NCBI RefSeq assembly: GCF_031877795.1
Contig: NC_133948.1
Location: forward strand, 15,330,948 to 15,394,947
Reading direction: 5' to 3'
DNA from: Strix aluco
Lineage: Eukaryota > Chordata > Aves > Strigiformes > Strigidae
DNA length: 64,000 nt
The notes beneath the pieces were generated by a model. That model searched no databases, was not told the origin of the DNA, and saw only the letters and a list, made by a program, of their open reading frames with translations. This document shows, in pieces, positions 1-11,600 of this stretch; positions within the stretch are counted from its first letter, which is position 1, and each line of letters opens with the position of its first letter. The position numbers were made by a program, and so were the translations under genes.

Positions 1-1020
1 GGAACTGGGTCGAATGCTTTTTGAAAATCCAGGTAGATAATATCCACAGCTTTTCCCTCATCCAATAGTCAGGTCATCTTGTCATAGAAGGAGATTAGGT
101 TTGTCAGGCAGGTCCTGCCTTTCATAAACCCATGCTGACTAGGCCTGATCCCCTGGTTGTCCATTATATGACTTTTAATGGCACTAGAGATGACCTGCTC
201 CATGACCTTTCCTGGCACCGAGGTCACACTGACAGCTCTATAGTTTCCTGGATCCTCCTTTCTGCCTCTCTTGTAGATGGGTGTCACATTTGCCACCCTC
301 CAGTCCAATGGGACCTCCCCAGTTGGCCATGACTTCAGGTAAATCATGGAAAGCAGCTTGGGGAGCACATCTGCCAACTCAGCACCCTTGGGTGTAACCC
401 ATCCGGTCCCACAGACTTGTGAGCATCCAAGTGGTGCAGCAGGTCTCTGACCACGTTCTCTTTAATTGTGCTGACCTCATTCTGCTTCCCCTCCCCATCT
501 CCCAGCTCATGAGGCTGGGTGTCCAGGGAACAGCCAGTTCCACTGCTAAAGACTGAGGCAAAGTAGGCGTTGAGCACCTCAGCCTTTTCCTCATCCTTAG
601 TTACCATGTTTCCCTCTGCATCCAGTAAAGGAGGGAGATTTTCCCTAATCCTCCTTTTGTTGTTAATGAATTTATAGAAACATTTTTTATTATCTTTAAC
701 AGCTGTAGCCAGGTTGACCTCTAGCTGCGCTTTGGCTCTCCTAATGTTCTCCCTGCATAGCTTCACTACATCTTTATAGTCTTCATGAGAGACCTGCCCC
801 CTCTTCCACAGGTCATAGGTTCTCCTTTTGTTCTTGAGATCCCTGTTTAGCCAGGCAGGTCTCCTTCCCCACCTGCTTGTTTTTTGGCACGCGGGAACAG
901 CCTGCTCCTGTGCCTTCAAGACTTTTCTCTTGAAGTATGTCCAGTCTTCCTGGACTCCCATATCCTTCAAGGCAGCCTCCCAAGGGATTTTGTTAATCAA
1001 TCTTTCATGATGGCTGTGCC
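1..1020 (-). mobile_element. CR1 LINE ORF2 fragment, broken
   Basis: The minus strand encodes the linker and the start of the reverse-transcriptase domain of a CR1 non-LTR retrotransposon. Recognisable blocks are the IPWEAALKDMG region near 980, YKFINNKRR near 675, GPDGLHPRVL near 395, PIYKRGRKEDPGNYR near 265, QHGFMKGRTCLTNL near 120, and the catalytic block YLDFQKAFD at the left edge. The reading frame shifts near 385, between HPRVL and ELADVLPK, and a TGA stands at 69-71 before the catalytic block, so the copy is dead. The endonuclease end is missing to the right, and the rest of the element runs off the left edge of the window. Confidence 0.93.
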
Positions 1021-3035
1021 AAAAGCAAGCTCCCAGTGCTGCCACCACACTCTTGCAAGGCCTCACAGACCTGGAGAGCAAGCAGTGGCAGGAAGAGAAT
1101 CTCTGAACACCAGATTCTGCCCCTTTATTCACTAGGTGTCATTGCATTGCTTCTGCTGGAATAAATCACGGAGAGAGGTCACGCTCTGCTCCATGAGATA
1201 TGGTCCTTGAAAAGTGGGAAACAGTTGCAGTCCTTGGGGTGACAGCAGAGGACAGCCAGAGAGACGAGCTGCCTCCTCCCAGGGGTTCCTGTAGGACTGG
1301 ACCTCACAAAACGGAGACCCACAGCTCGGGGTCTTACCCCACCTCTCTGCACCCCTGCAACCTGTACAAAGCCTTCCGTGTCTGAAAAACAACCCAGAAA
1401 AGCCAACAACCTTTGCTAAGAACAAGCAAACCCCAACGGGCCTTTGCATCCTCTTGAGCACTCAGCTAAGAACAGCCTTGTTCCTTCTGAGAGGAACCTC
1501 CTTAAAAAGCCCCTCTTCCCTGGGGGCAGAGAAGCAGAAGAGCACAGCAGAGTTTGAAGCACCTTAGTTTTTTCCCTTTCTCTGAAATTTCTTTCTCTGG
1601 ATGACCAGACAACAAATGCCCGCACTGACAATCCCAAAACAACACTCTTGTTGCAACACCCAGACCAGTCACAGGAGATCACTAAGCCACTTCTATTTCT
1701 GTTTACATCCTGGTAATATTTTTCACCCCTGCACTGATTCAAAACTAACAGGTTTTAAAGAATGCTGATAAATTCCCCCCAGTTAAATGCTCGAAGAGAC
1801 AAAAAGGCTCAGAGAAATGTTCAATTCACAGTCTTAAACAGTGACCTAGCCAGAACCATAGTGAGTACACACAGAAACACAAACATGCACGCCAGACCTT
1901 GGGAGGAAGGTGTGTCTTCAAGTAACTCTGAAGCAACGCATCTTCCAAATACTGGTTCCCAGTCTCGGGCTGCTCTTGGAAGAGGGTCTCCGTTTCTCTC
2001 CTTGCAAGAGGCATTTCCAGATCTTCTAAGACTTGTTTCTCCTGCGTGCCAACCTGTTGCCCCTGCCCCACGGTCGTGTTGACTCCTTTACAACTTGGTG
2101 GTTGGCACCTCTCCCAGACGCGAGGCAGAAAGGCACCCGGCTGCCATAGCTTGCAGGTAGCGCTGGATCCCCACCAAGGCAGGCGACAGGTAAACATGAT
2201 CCTGCAAAGCCCGGAGTGTGTCACACCAACAGCTCTCAGCGCCAGACCCTTCCTCGGTTGATAGCAGCACCAATCCTGTTTTGTTTTAATGTTGTGAAGT
2301 TATTCCTAAAAAAATCAGTTATGCCTTTTCCCCTCCCGCGGGGAGGAGCTTTCCAGCAGCTGTTGTCAACTGAACTAGGGGAAAGGTCTTTGGAAAGAGA
2401 TCAGAAAACTGCCTAGAAAAACACAAGTACTCTTCAGAAAACACTGTGTTCTCTCCTACCAGTCGGGCAAACCATCATAACCAGTTGACATTTCCAGAGC
2501 TGGGGGAACCGGGGCAGTGTTCCCACCAGCATCCTCCTGAATTGCTTGGGATGATAACAGGGGAGAGATGAGAAGGAAAAAAATACATTTCCTTATCTGA
2601 AGGATAATAAAATGCCTGGAAATGGGATGAAATGGTTTAGGTGGGTTATTCTGTAATTAAGATACTGGTGAAATAAGAGAATCCATCCTCCTTGCCTGGG
2701 TTGTGATGCTAGCTCCAAAATAATCTGTTTTGGATTAAGTCCCTGATGTCTTTGAGTCGGGATGATATTCAAAGTCTCCCTTTCCCTAGGGAAGTACCAG
2801 AATATTCTAAGAACCTGTCTTCTGGCTTTGAGTAATTTAAAACCTGCACCTGATTTAGGCTGATACGCTGCTAATAAAAACAGTATTTTGCTTTACAACA
2901 GTTTTAAATGAGTATGATACCAAACAGCTGTTCCAAGCTGTTGAAGCATGGGGTGAAACCCAGGGACGTGTCCCAGCCCCAGCATGAACTTAGATGAGCT
3001 GGAAGTGAGTTAGTGAAGCAAAAACCAGGCAGCTT
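1021..3035. other. Intergenic stretch, no gene seen
   Basis: This is about 2 kb between the CR1 fragment and the next CR1 tail. The open frames are short, differ between strands and resemble no family I recognise. I see no coding signal or RNA gene. Confidence 0.5.
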
Positions 3036-3205
3036 TCACAGAATCACAGAATCATCAAAGTTGGAAAAGACCTTGAAGATCCTCCAGTCCAACCATGAAC
3101 CTCACCCTGACCGTTCCCAACTCCACCAGATCCCTCAGCGCTGGGTCACCCCGACTCTTCAACCCCTCCCGGCATGGGGACTCCCCCCCTCCCTGGGCAG
3201 CCCAG
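3036..3205 (-). mobile_element. CR1 3' end, truncated
   Basis: The plus strand opens with TCACAGAATCACAGAATCAT, the reverse complement of the CR1 3' tail, followed by the typical block around GACCTTGAAGATCCTCCAGT. The element is therefore in minus orientation. It breaks off near 3205 inside the usual GGGCAGCC block. It sits just upstream of the CpG island. Confidence 0.9.
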
Positions 3206-3289
3206 TCTCACAAGGCCATGCTGATTTCTCGTTTCAATATTCATGTTCTCGTTGGGTGGCATCTCAGTCCTTTCTTGACACTGGTGCGG

Positions 3290-3840
3290 TGGCCGAGCCA
3301 GCCGAGGTGGCTGCGCTGCAGCACCCACCGCCCCCGCCATGGCCCTGCAGCTCGCTTTTCCCCGGGGTCACCTCCTTCTGCCTCAGCTGCGGCGCGAAAC
3401 CCCTTGGCAGGGCCTGGGGAAGGACATGAAACCCCCCCGCGAGAGTCCCCCCTCACACCAGCCCTGCGAAACACCCGCAGCCGCCTTCCAGCGGCCCCCG
3501 CCGGCGCCTTCCCGCCCGCTAGGCCCGCCATAGCGGAGGTGGGGGGGGGAAGGAGGGGGCCAGGCCTCCGCCTCACGGCGAGGCCGCCGGGCCGGGCCGC
3601 CGCCGCCCTCCGGCCGCCCCCAGAGCCGCGCAGGCCCGGGGAGCCCCGCGGCACCGCGCCGAGGCGGGGGGAGCCCCCGGGACCGGGGCTGCCGGCGCAG
3701 GTACCGGTACGGCCCGGCCCCGGCGGGGAGGAGGCGGAGGCCGCGCCTCAGGGACCCCCCGCGCCTCAGGGGAGCGGCGGGTGCCGCCGGTCGAGCGGCA
3801 GGACCCGGCACCGGAGGGCGCTCGGCCGGGCCTGAGCTTC
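3290..3840 (+). promoter_or_regulatory. HORMAD2: CpG island, probable HORMAD2 promoter and exon 1
   Basis: A very GC- and CpG-rich block stands out from the AT-rich DNA on both sides. It lies about 1.8 kb upstream of the first coding exon of HORMAD2. A good donor, GCGCAG|GTACCG at 3700/3701, could end a non-coding first exon that splices to the acceptor at 5588-5589. A perfect E2F-type octamer GCGCGAAA lies at 3392-3399. No TATA box is visible, as expected for a CpG-island promoter. The transcription start and the limits are inferred; the island could also drive an antisense transcript. Confidence 0.6.
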
Positions 3841-5589
3841 AACTCAAAAAAAACCCCAAACCAAACCCCAGGAGGAAAAACCCCCAAATCTCTTAAAACT
3901 ACGTTTGGAGCCGTGGCTGCTTTCTGAGGGCCGGCTGTAGCCTCACATCGCCTGAAATCAGGCATCAGGTGTGTGGGCGCAGGGCTGAGGGGGTGAAGTC
4001 CCCAGAGGGGGACGGGTGCCTGGGGAAGAGGTTTGGTTTTTCCTAGTTCGTACTTATTTCCTGATATTCGGTGATAAAGGGGCTCCTGAGTGGGTGAGGG
4101 TGGGGCTGTGGGGAGCTGGGGCACCTTCTTCCCTCTCTCGCGGGCCAGGAACAAGCGCAGGCTTGGTGAGGGTGCGATGGTGATGCTGAAGCCTTGGAGC
4201 CTACCCTGTACCAAAACACCCGGGTCGGAGTAGATAAACTCAATCTAGGTGATGTTTCCTTTGCACAGTAAATCAATTATAAGTGTGGTATGCTGTAGGA
4301 AACATGTTTTCTTATCTGACTTGCTTAAATCAGCTTTATTTAGCTAATAACCTCACACTGGAGTAATGCCTTTGTCTGCTTTAATTGCATTCTAGTCCTG
4401 TTCACAGTGCTTAGCCAATCATGAGTAAAAAAAAAAATAAACTTTCCTAAAATATTTAACATATTAAAAATTTTGCAGGTGTATATTTGTTTAAATATAC
4501 TTTTGTAGCTGTAATCTGTCCTCATTACTAAATGAAGTGCTAAATTTAGCATAAAAGCTGTCAACATGTTCCAATCAACATGTCTTAATGACTGCCAACA
4601 AATGGAAATTAGGATTTCATGGAAAAAAAGCTGAAAAGGTACAAATGCAGAACAAGATTAGATCAACTGTTTTGATAAAAGTCCGTTGCTCACTGCCTTA
4701 GGTCATGATTTAAATCCACCCACCATGTTTATGCTATTATTTTATTCGTTAATAGAAATATTGACTGGCTGCGGACAAGGCAGTGCTCCTCTGGGGACCA
4801 GTTTGTGGTGTTTCCTTTCATCAATGTCTCCCTGTTAGCAACTGCATGTTGAGATTTCCCAGCGAGCCATTTTTCAAACTAGTTAACGCGTGCCTTGTTA
4901 ATTCCATCTAATGGAACTTTTTAATCAAGATGCCAGACAGTGCTAAATCAAGCACCTCACTGAAGTGCGAAACATGTAATGTCCACTTATTGCCTTTATC
5001 AATTAGCTTTCCATTCTTGTAAAAAGAATATTTTCCTCTTTAATCCAGGCTTGTCTAACAGGGCCTGCTTTCATTGGAAACAATGTGGACTTCTTTTTTT
5101 TTCCTTTTTTTTTCTTTTTTTTTTTTTCCTTTCAAGGTGTCCCAGAAGAATCATTCCTTTATTCCCACCAAGATTGATGTTAGTGCGTTTCCTGCTTACC
5201 CTTGCTAAAATATTGGCTGCTATTGGCAGACTTCCAGTTCTTTCACATTCCCCCTTCGCACTTTTTAATGGCTGTAGGAATTAACATTTGTGGTTTGGAA
5301 TATGAGAAATGCATTTTGAAGTGGCACCAGCTGACACCAGGTACAGTTGTGGCCCTGAATTTCAAATACTATTGATCGTTTACCAGTGAATAGGGAGTTT
5401 TCTTGCTTTGCAGACTCTCAGACAGTGCTATGGAATATCCTTGGTTTGCTTTGCTTTAGCTGACCTGCCTGGCAATTAGCTTTCAGACCTGAATAAGCTG
5501 AAAAATCTTGTTCTTAGTTTAAGGAAGATGAGCAATAGAAGTGACTGCGTATTTTCCAGGTGTCTCATATCTTCTGGGTCTTTTTTCAG
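3841..5589 (+). other. HORMAD2: Probable HORMAD2 intron 1
   Basis: AT-rich non-coding DNA lies between the CpG island and the first coding exon. It holds a long pyrimidine tract at 5092-5132, almost entirely T with a few C. No conserved open frame is seen. It is intronic only if the non-coding first exon lies in the CpG island as proposed. Confidence 0.45.
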
Positions 5590-5680
5590 GTTTTAATTAC
5601 AAGTGGAAGGCAGGTCTTTGAAATACAGGATGGCTACTCATCAGCTTTTACAGACTAAGCAAAAGAAAAAGTCCTCTACG
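5590..5680 (+). CDS. HORMAD2: HORMAD2 first coding exon, with 5' UTR
   Basis: The acceptor TTTTTTCAG ends at 5589 and the donor ACG|GTAAAA begins at 5681. Bases 5590-5629 are untranslated. The ATG at 5630 starts [17 protein letters not shown] and the exon ends in phase 0. The family start MAT-x-QL supports both exon and start. Confidence 0.85.
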
Positions 5681-8600
5681 GTAAAAACCTTGAAATGTGA
5701 TGGTACTGACAATCTTAGCTCTCAGTTTTGGACCTGGCACGTCTGTGCCTGGTGAGGTTGGAACACTCTCTGTTGTCTGCACTGTTCTCAGTTGGATTAT
5801 TTCCAATTTAATGAGTCCAGGAAGATACAGCACGGGGCTTTGACATGTATTTGACTAAATAAATGTAGGCTCATTAGGTGTGCACAGAGCTTTTTAGCAA
5901 GAAGAAAAGCAAGGAAGTAATAGAGGAACTAAATTTAGTGTACTTTCTTCTGAGATTGTTCATGTTAAAGTCACACAGTGGTTAGTATTTACATTAGCTC
6001 CAGTCATAGACATGTACTGTTTACAACTCTGAGTTAAAATCACTCTAAAAACTAGGTCTGTGTACAGCGTTGACAGGCTCAGTCTGCTGTCAGATCTCAA
6101 AAAAAGCTGTGACAGGCAGTGAACTTTGGTACAGCAGAGAACACCACACCAGCACTGGCACTTGTTTGGCTCCACAGCTAACTCTGTAGAGCTAAGCTGG
6201 CAGAAAACTATATACTTTTCTTTTTTTAGGGGTGGTTGTCTGTTAAGTGCCAGCATTGGTGCAGTGGAGGGGGTGGGAATGTTCAACCATGATAAAAGAG
6301 GAGGGAATGATCGACCAATGCAGTCTGCATCTGAGTAAATCTTGTCAGATCTATTGATAACTATCCTTAAAACATTTAATCCCACCCATGTTAGACCTGA
6401 GTCTTCCCTGTGTAGTATGAAGACCAGAGAAATGTTAAAATTACATTTCTAAGTTACCCTCTTTTTCCACCTGCTGAGAGTTGTTTGTAAATACAATCCC
6501 TGTGACACTAAAATGGTGCTATTTTTTGCTATGCCTTTCTTTTTCAGGAATCAGTGTTGTTTCCCAACAAAATTGCTACTGAGCAGCAGTCTGTGGTGCT
6601 GGTGAAAAGACTTCTGGCCATCTCTGTATCCTGTATAACATACATGAGAGGGCTGTTCCCGGAGAGCTCTTATGGAACTCGCTATTTAGATGGTAACGCT
6701 TCAATTTGTGCTGAATTCTTATTTCTCCTTGCTATATTTTAGGTATAACCTGTTTTACATCTTAGCTTCCAGCTGCTCATGCACATCTGAGTTCAGTTTA
6801 TTAGGAAGTTAGCTAACAGGCCTTCTCAAGTCTGGATGCAGATGGTGCTTCTGCGTCAGGTGGACAGTGTAGAAGACAACCTAGAGCTGTTGGCAACTCG
6901 TGGCTTTTCTGTTAGTGTTTCTTTTGGTTTATGATCATTGCTTGGCATTTCCAGGCCCATGAATCTCGAATACTGTGTTCAGTTTTGGGCCTCTCACTAC
7001 AAAAAGGCCATCGAATGACTCGAGCGTGTCCAGAGAAGGGCAACGGAGCTGGTGCAGGGTCTGGAGCACAGGTCTGATGGGGAGCGGCTGAGGGAACTGG
7101 GGGGGTTTAGTCTGGAGAAGAGGAGGCTGAGGGGAGACCTCATGGCCCTCTACAACTCCCTGAAAGGAGGGTGCAGAGAGGGGGGATGAGCCTCTTGAAC
7201 CAAGTAATGAGCGTTAAGACAAGAGGGAATGGCCTCAAGTTGTGCCAGGGAAGGTTTAGACTAGATATTAGGAAGTATTTCTTTGCAGAACGGATTGTTG
7301 GGCATTGGAATGGGCTGCCCAGGGAGGTGGTGGAGGCCCCATCCCTGGAGGTGTTTTAAGAATAGGGTTGACATAGCACTTAGGGATATGGTGTAGTTGG
7401 GATCTGTCAGTGCTAGGTTGACAGTTGGACTAGATGATCTTCAAGGTCCTTTCCAACCGAGATGATTCTGTGATTCTGTGAATCAGGTCTCAGAGTTGGG
7501 AGATTGACTTAAAAATCAGTAAGTCTTAAAAAATTAACTCTGATTGGTGTGTTTTATTTTCTTTTGTACTTTTGAGTCCTTGAGATTCACATTTTCAGCT
7601 TTCCTTGTGAGATTGAAAGTAGATTTGTTTGGTTTATTGTGTTTGTTTTTTTTTTTTTTCTTAAAATCTCACATACCTACATGTGCTTGGGCATCGGAAC
7701 TTTAAGAAAAAAAAGAACTTTGAGAACTAAAGTCTTGTCATATCATCACAAGACTTAGTGATACTTTGATTCATCGATATTTTTGTGTTCATTCAAGATG
7801 TGTTGGTAAGGTGTGAAATGTCTCCATGCATTCCCATCTGTTTCCATGTTTGCACTTATGCACTTAGTTGTCCTGAAACATGGTCACTGTACTTTGTGGA
7901 CTTGGTTGAGGGCACAGGAAATCCAGAACTGGCTCTTGATCACCTAACCCTGAAAAGCCACTAGTCTTTCTATTCAAATGTCAGGTCTTTCAAGTGCCTT
8001 TTTGATCAGGAATGTTAACATCTGGCCTGCTCATGCCTTTGAGGGCTCTGTGGTTGAATCCTAAGGTGTTATTAATTCACCTCTTGATTTGCAGGATGGG
8101 TTTCCCCTTGCCATTCTGAATGCCTGAAAACAGAGGTAGAAGGAACTGTGTGGAAGAGCTTAACAGAAATAATTTATTCTGTGAACAGTCATTTATGTTG
8201 TATGCGTGTAGGTGACGTCTGAATGCAGAAGTGAAGGTGTTGTTAGGGGATGGTGGAATATGTGGGAGTGGAGAAGAGGAGGGAAGAGAGGACAGAAGCT
8301 GCTGGTGTTTCGAAATTAAGCCATAAGTCTGGTGCTTTTTCTGGGAGAGCCACAGAGCATCTTAGGAAAGTCTTGACATTTGAAAATGCAGCAATAAGCT
8401 TGTGTCAGCCCACCTGGGACTCAGTGGAAAACCAACATTTCCGCTCAGGAAGGACCTCCAGATAATGCATTTTATCCAAAAAAGGGAGGGTGACTGGCTT
8501 AGTTCCAGTGTTTGCCCAACAACTGTGATAAGGATTGTAACTATGTGCTAAATCTGGTTTTGCAGACCTCTGTCTAAAAATTCTCCGAGAAGATAAAAGC

Positions 8601-11600
8601 TGTCTGGGATCATTGCAGATAGTCAAGTGGTAAGTGAGTAACAGCGAAACTAAGACAAGATTGTGCTGAATAGCAAGACATCTACCCCTCGCATTCTTCT
8701 TCTTCCTGAATTTGAAAATATTGTGCCCAGTAGCACTACCAGCTGTGCCAGTGCAGCTCCCACTGCCGCAGCGTGTGTGCTTGGCCCTGTGCGTAAGCAA
8801 GACAGAATTAGCTGACCAAGATCATGTGAGTCCAAGGTCTGTTGAAGTGTTGGCTGTAGTGAGGTCATGGTCAGGCCCCAGAGCACACACAGGCAGCGTA
8901 GGTACAGAGGGTAAAGAAAATAATGAGATTGATTCTGTTGTTGTTTAGTCTTTCCTAGTTTAACTTGTATAGGGATTCTTGTAGCTTGTTTTTCAGTATG
9001 TACAATATTTTATCTCCCTGGATATTGCGTGTCTAAGTACCCTACAACTTCCTTTAGGATGTATTTCAGAGTTGGCGTGTTCCCAACAAGCAGAGTCTGA
9101 CTTTGATGTGCTAAGGAGATACCTGGCTGCACATCCTTTGACTCAGAGTAAATATCTGACCATTGCGACCTCAAATAATATTTACTACTTTGAGAAAATC
9201 TGTATCTGTAAACTATGCATCAGATAGAAAAAATTTACAAGACCAGACATGTCAGGCTCTGTTCAGAATGAAGTTTCAGCCAAATTCTGTACACTGCCAG
9301 TGGGAAAAGAGCCATTGGAGAGCAAGCTGGGGAGCCAAAGTAGAGCACTGAGCAGAGAGCCACTTGGAGCCAGCCTTAAGCCTCGAATCCTTGTCTTCAT
9401 CTGGATTTAAGTGGTCTCCAGGCTGACAGGATATGGCCCTAGAAGTATAAACAATGCACAAATGCAGAAGGGAGGACAGTGCCTTTATGATGGTTGACCT
9501 GAAAAGGACTTTACAAGCCCAAAATGTTGCTAGCTGCCTTGTCTTAATTCCAGAAAAAAATGCACTTTAAACCGTATCTAATGTGTTTACAGATCAGGAG
9601 ATAAATATTGCTGGTTAATATTAACATGTTTTTCCCTGGCAGGATTCAAGGTTGTTTTGATGCTTTGGAGAGGCAGTATGTAAGTTTTTTTTCACATTTT
9701 TTAATGGCGTTTCCTATTTCTTCATGAATTACGGACAAAACTGTCTTTCCATTCCTGCTTTATATTTTTGTAGGGATCTTGCATGCACACAATGCACATG
9801 TACAGCTGTGGGACAGGGGGAAGACATGTGAGATTTGGAATTTTATTCCTTGAACCCAAATACTGACCGCTGGTGCTGTCTAAGCTTGCCTGTACATGGT
9901 GTGTGAACTAATCTGCAGCCTGAAATGGATTTCCCTTAGCTCTCTGTTCTACATTTGCGTTCTCTAATGTCTGGATAGAGACACTGCCAGTCAGAACTGA
10001 GATCTTGATCTCCATGCCTGTTTTCTTGAGAGAGGTTCCTCTGTGCTGCTGCTTTCCTTCATCTCCTTTCCCCTAGTCTTTTCCTTCTCATTTTCTCTAA
10101 CTCTCCTAGCTTTTCCTCTTGGGTTCAGGATTTATTACTTTTTTTTGGAAAGTAATTAATGCAAGTAACATATATAACTGGTTCCGGGACAAAATCAGCT
10201 AGTAAGTAATCATATTCCTTGCTGATTCTCACATAAAAACTGCTCTGCACAGGAAAAAGCACCAGCTGTTGTCATCGCTATCAGCACTGTTCATCAGACC
10301 AACTCTCATCTCGATCAGATGAAGTGGTGTTAGTTTCGGCACTGGTGATCAGATGGGCTCTTGTGCATCAGTACAACTGTCAGTGTGCATAAGATAATTC
10401 AGAATGTTGTGAACTCGGTTTATTGGTTGCTGACAGTTCTAGGAGTTATTTAGTCCTCTGCTATGTGTGAAAGACATAAATTAATTGTTATTTGACAGAG
10501 ATATTTAATCCATGTTCTAGGATTGTTTTCAAGAGTAGTCCCATGTGCATTTTCTTGCTGTAGCATAAATAAAATACCTTTGGGGATTTTCATAGCAGAG
10601 AGCAAATACTAGTCTTCAGTAGGGATTGGTGCTCTTGTAAGAGAGTTTTAAATAGGCACAGCGTTTGGAGATCTGTTTAGAAAGAGGCCCAGGAGAGAAG
10701 TCTGCACATGCAGTTGTTTTCTTGGGAAACTGCAAGTAAAGCCAAGCGAACTGGCCACTAGGTGTTGCTGATGCTGTGCTATGGAGAATCTGCATAAAGG
10801 TTTTTAGCTCCTGGTTTGTTGAATGTATCTATTCCTTCACTGTATGTAGGCAGTTAGATTTTGATAGGTCTGTCTTTCCCTTGCTCACTAAGGTTAGAAT
10901 TTGATTTCGTGTTTTGGTTTGGTTTTCCCTCCACAGTTACACATTGCTGTCCTCGCAGTAAGTAAACAAATACAACATGGTTTTCTTCCCCCACCCTGCT
11001 TGAAAGAGATATGGAGTCAAGGTTGTGTCAACCCATTTGTGCCTTTTTTAAGGGGAAGTCAAAAATGTATGTGGTTTTTAATAGAGTGGTGACCTTTCTT
11101 AAATATGGTACATACGAACTTCCTAGGCTGTGTGGGAATATTTTTCTGGGTATGTCAGACTTCTGACGGAGGCCTTATATTCATCCTTAAACTCCTAGAA
11201 GTGCTTTCATGTGCTTCATATTGTCACTTCCTTTAAACTCTTGTCTCCCCCGCTGGAAGCTGCTGTGTCTTCTCCATTTTCCCCTGCAGAAGAGCCCTCC
11301 TTATTAACCTGATCCTGAAGAAACCGCACACTGGCCGTTACATAGCAAGTCTTTTGCCCTGCTCCTTTGTAGAGCACCAAGAGCTATGCTATGCATCTAT
11401 TCCGTGCATAATCTGAGTAGTTAAATCTCAGGCATCCATAGTTGCCTGTGAGGGTTGGAATGGGAATTAACCTCATTCCTCCACAGTTACACAGATGAGT
11501 GTCCTCTACCTGTCTTTGAAGTGGTAAGTATTGACTGCTGATAGAGGAGGGCAGTTTCTCAGCCATTCCTTTCTCTAATCCCATGCTAAAGATAGTACAA

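Noticed and set aside
3095-3835. Plus-strand open frame of 246 codons at the CpG island
   Set aside because: It starts inside a CR1 tail and continues through CpG-rich DNA; the composition (Pro, Arg, Ala, Gly) is that of any GC-rich frame, and no family is recognisable.
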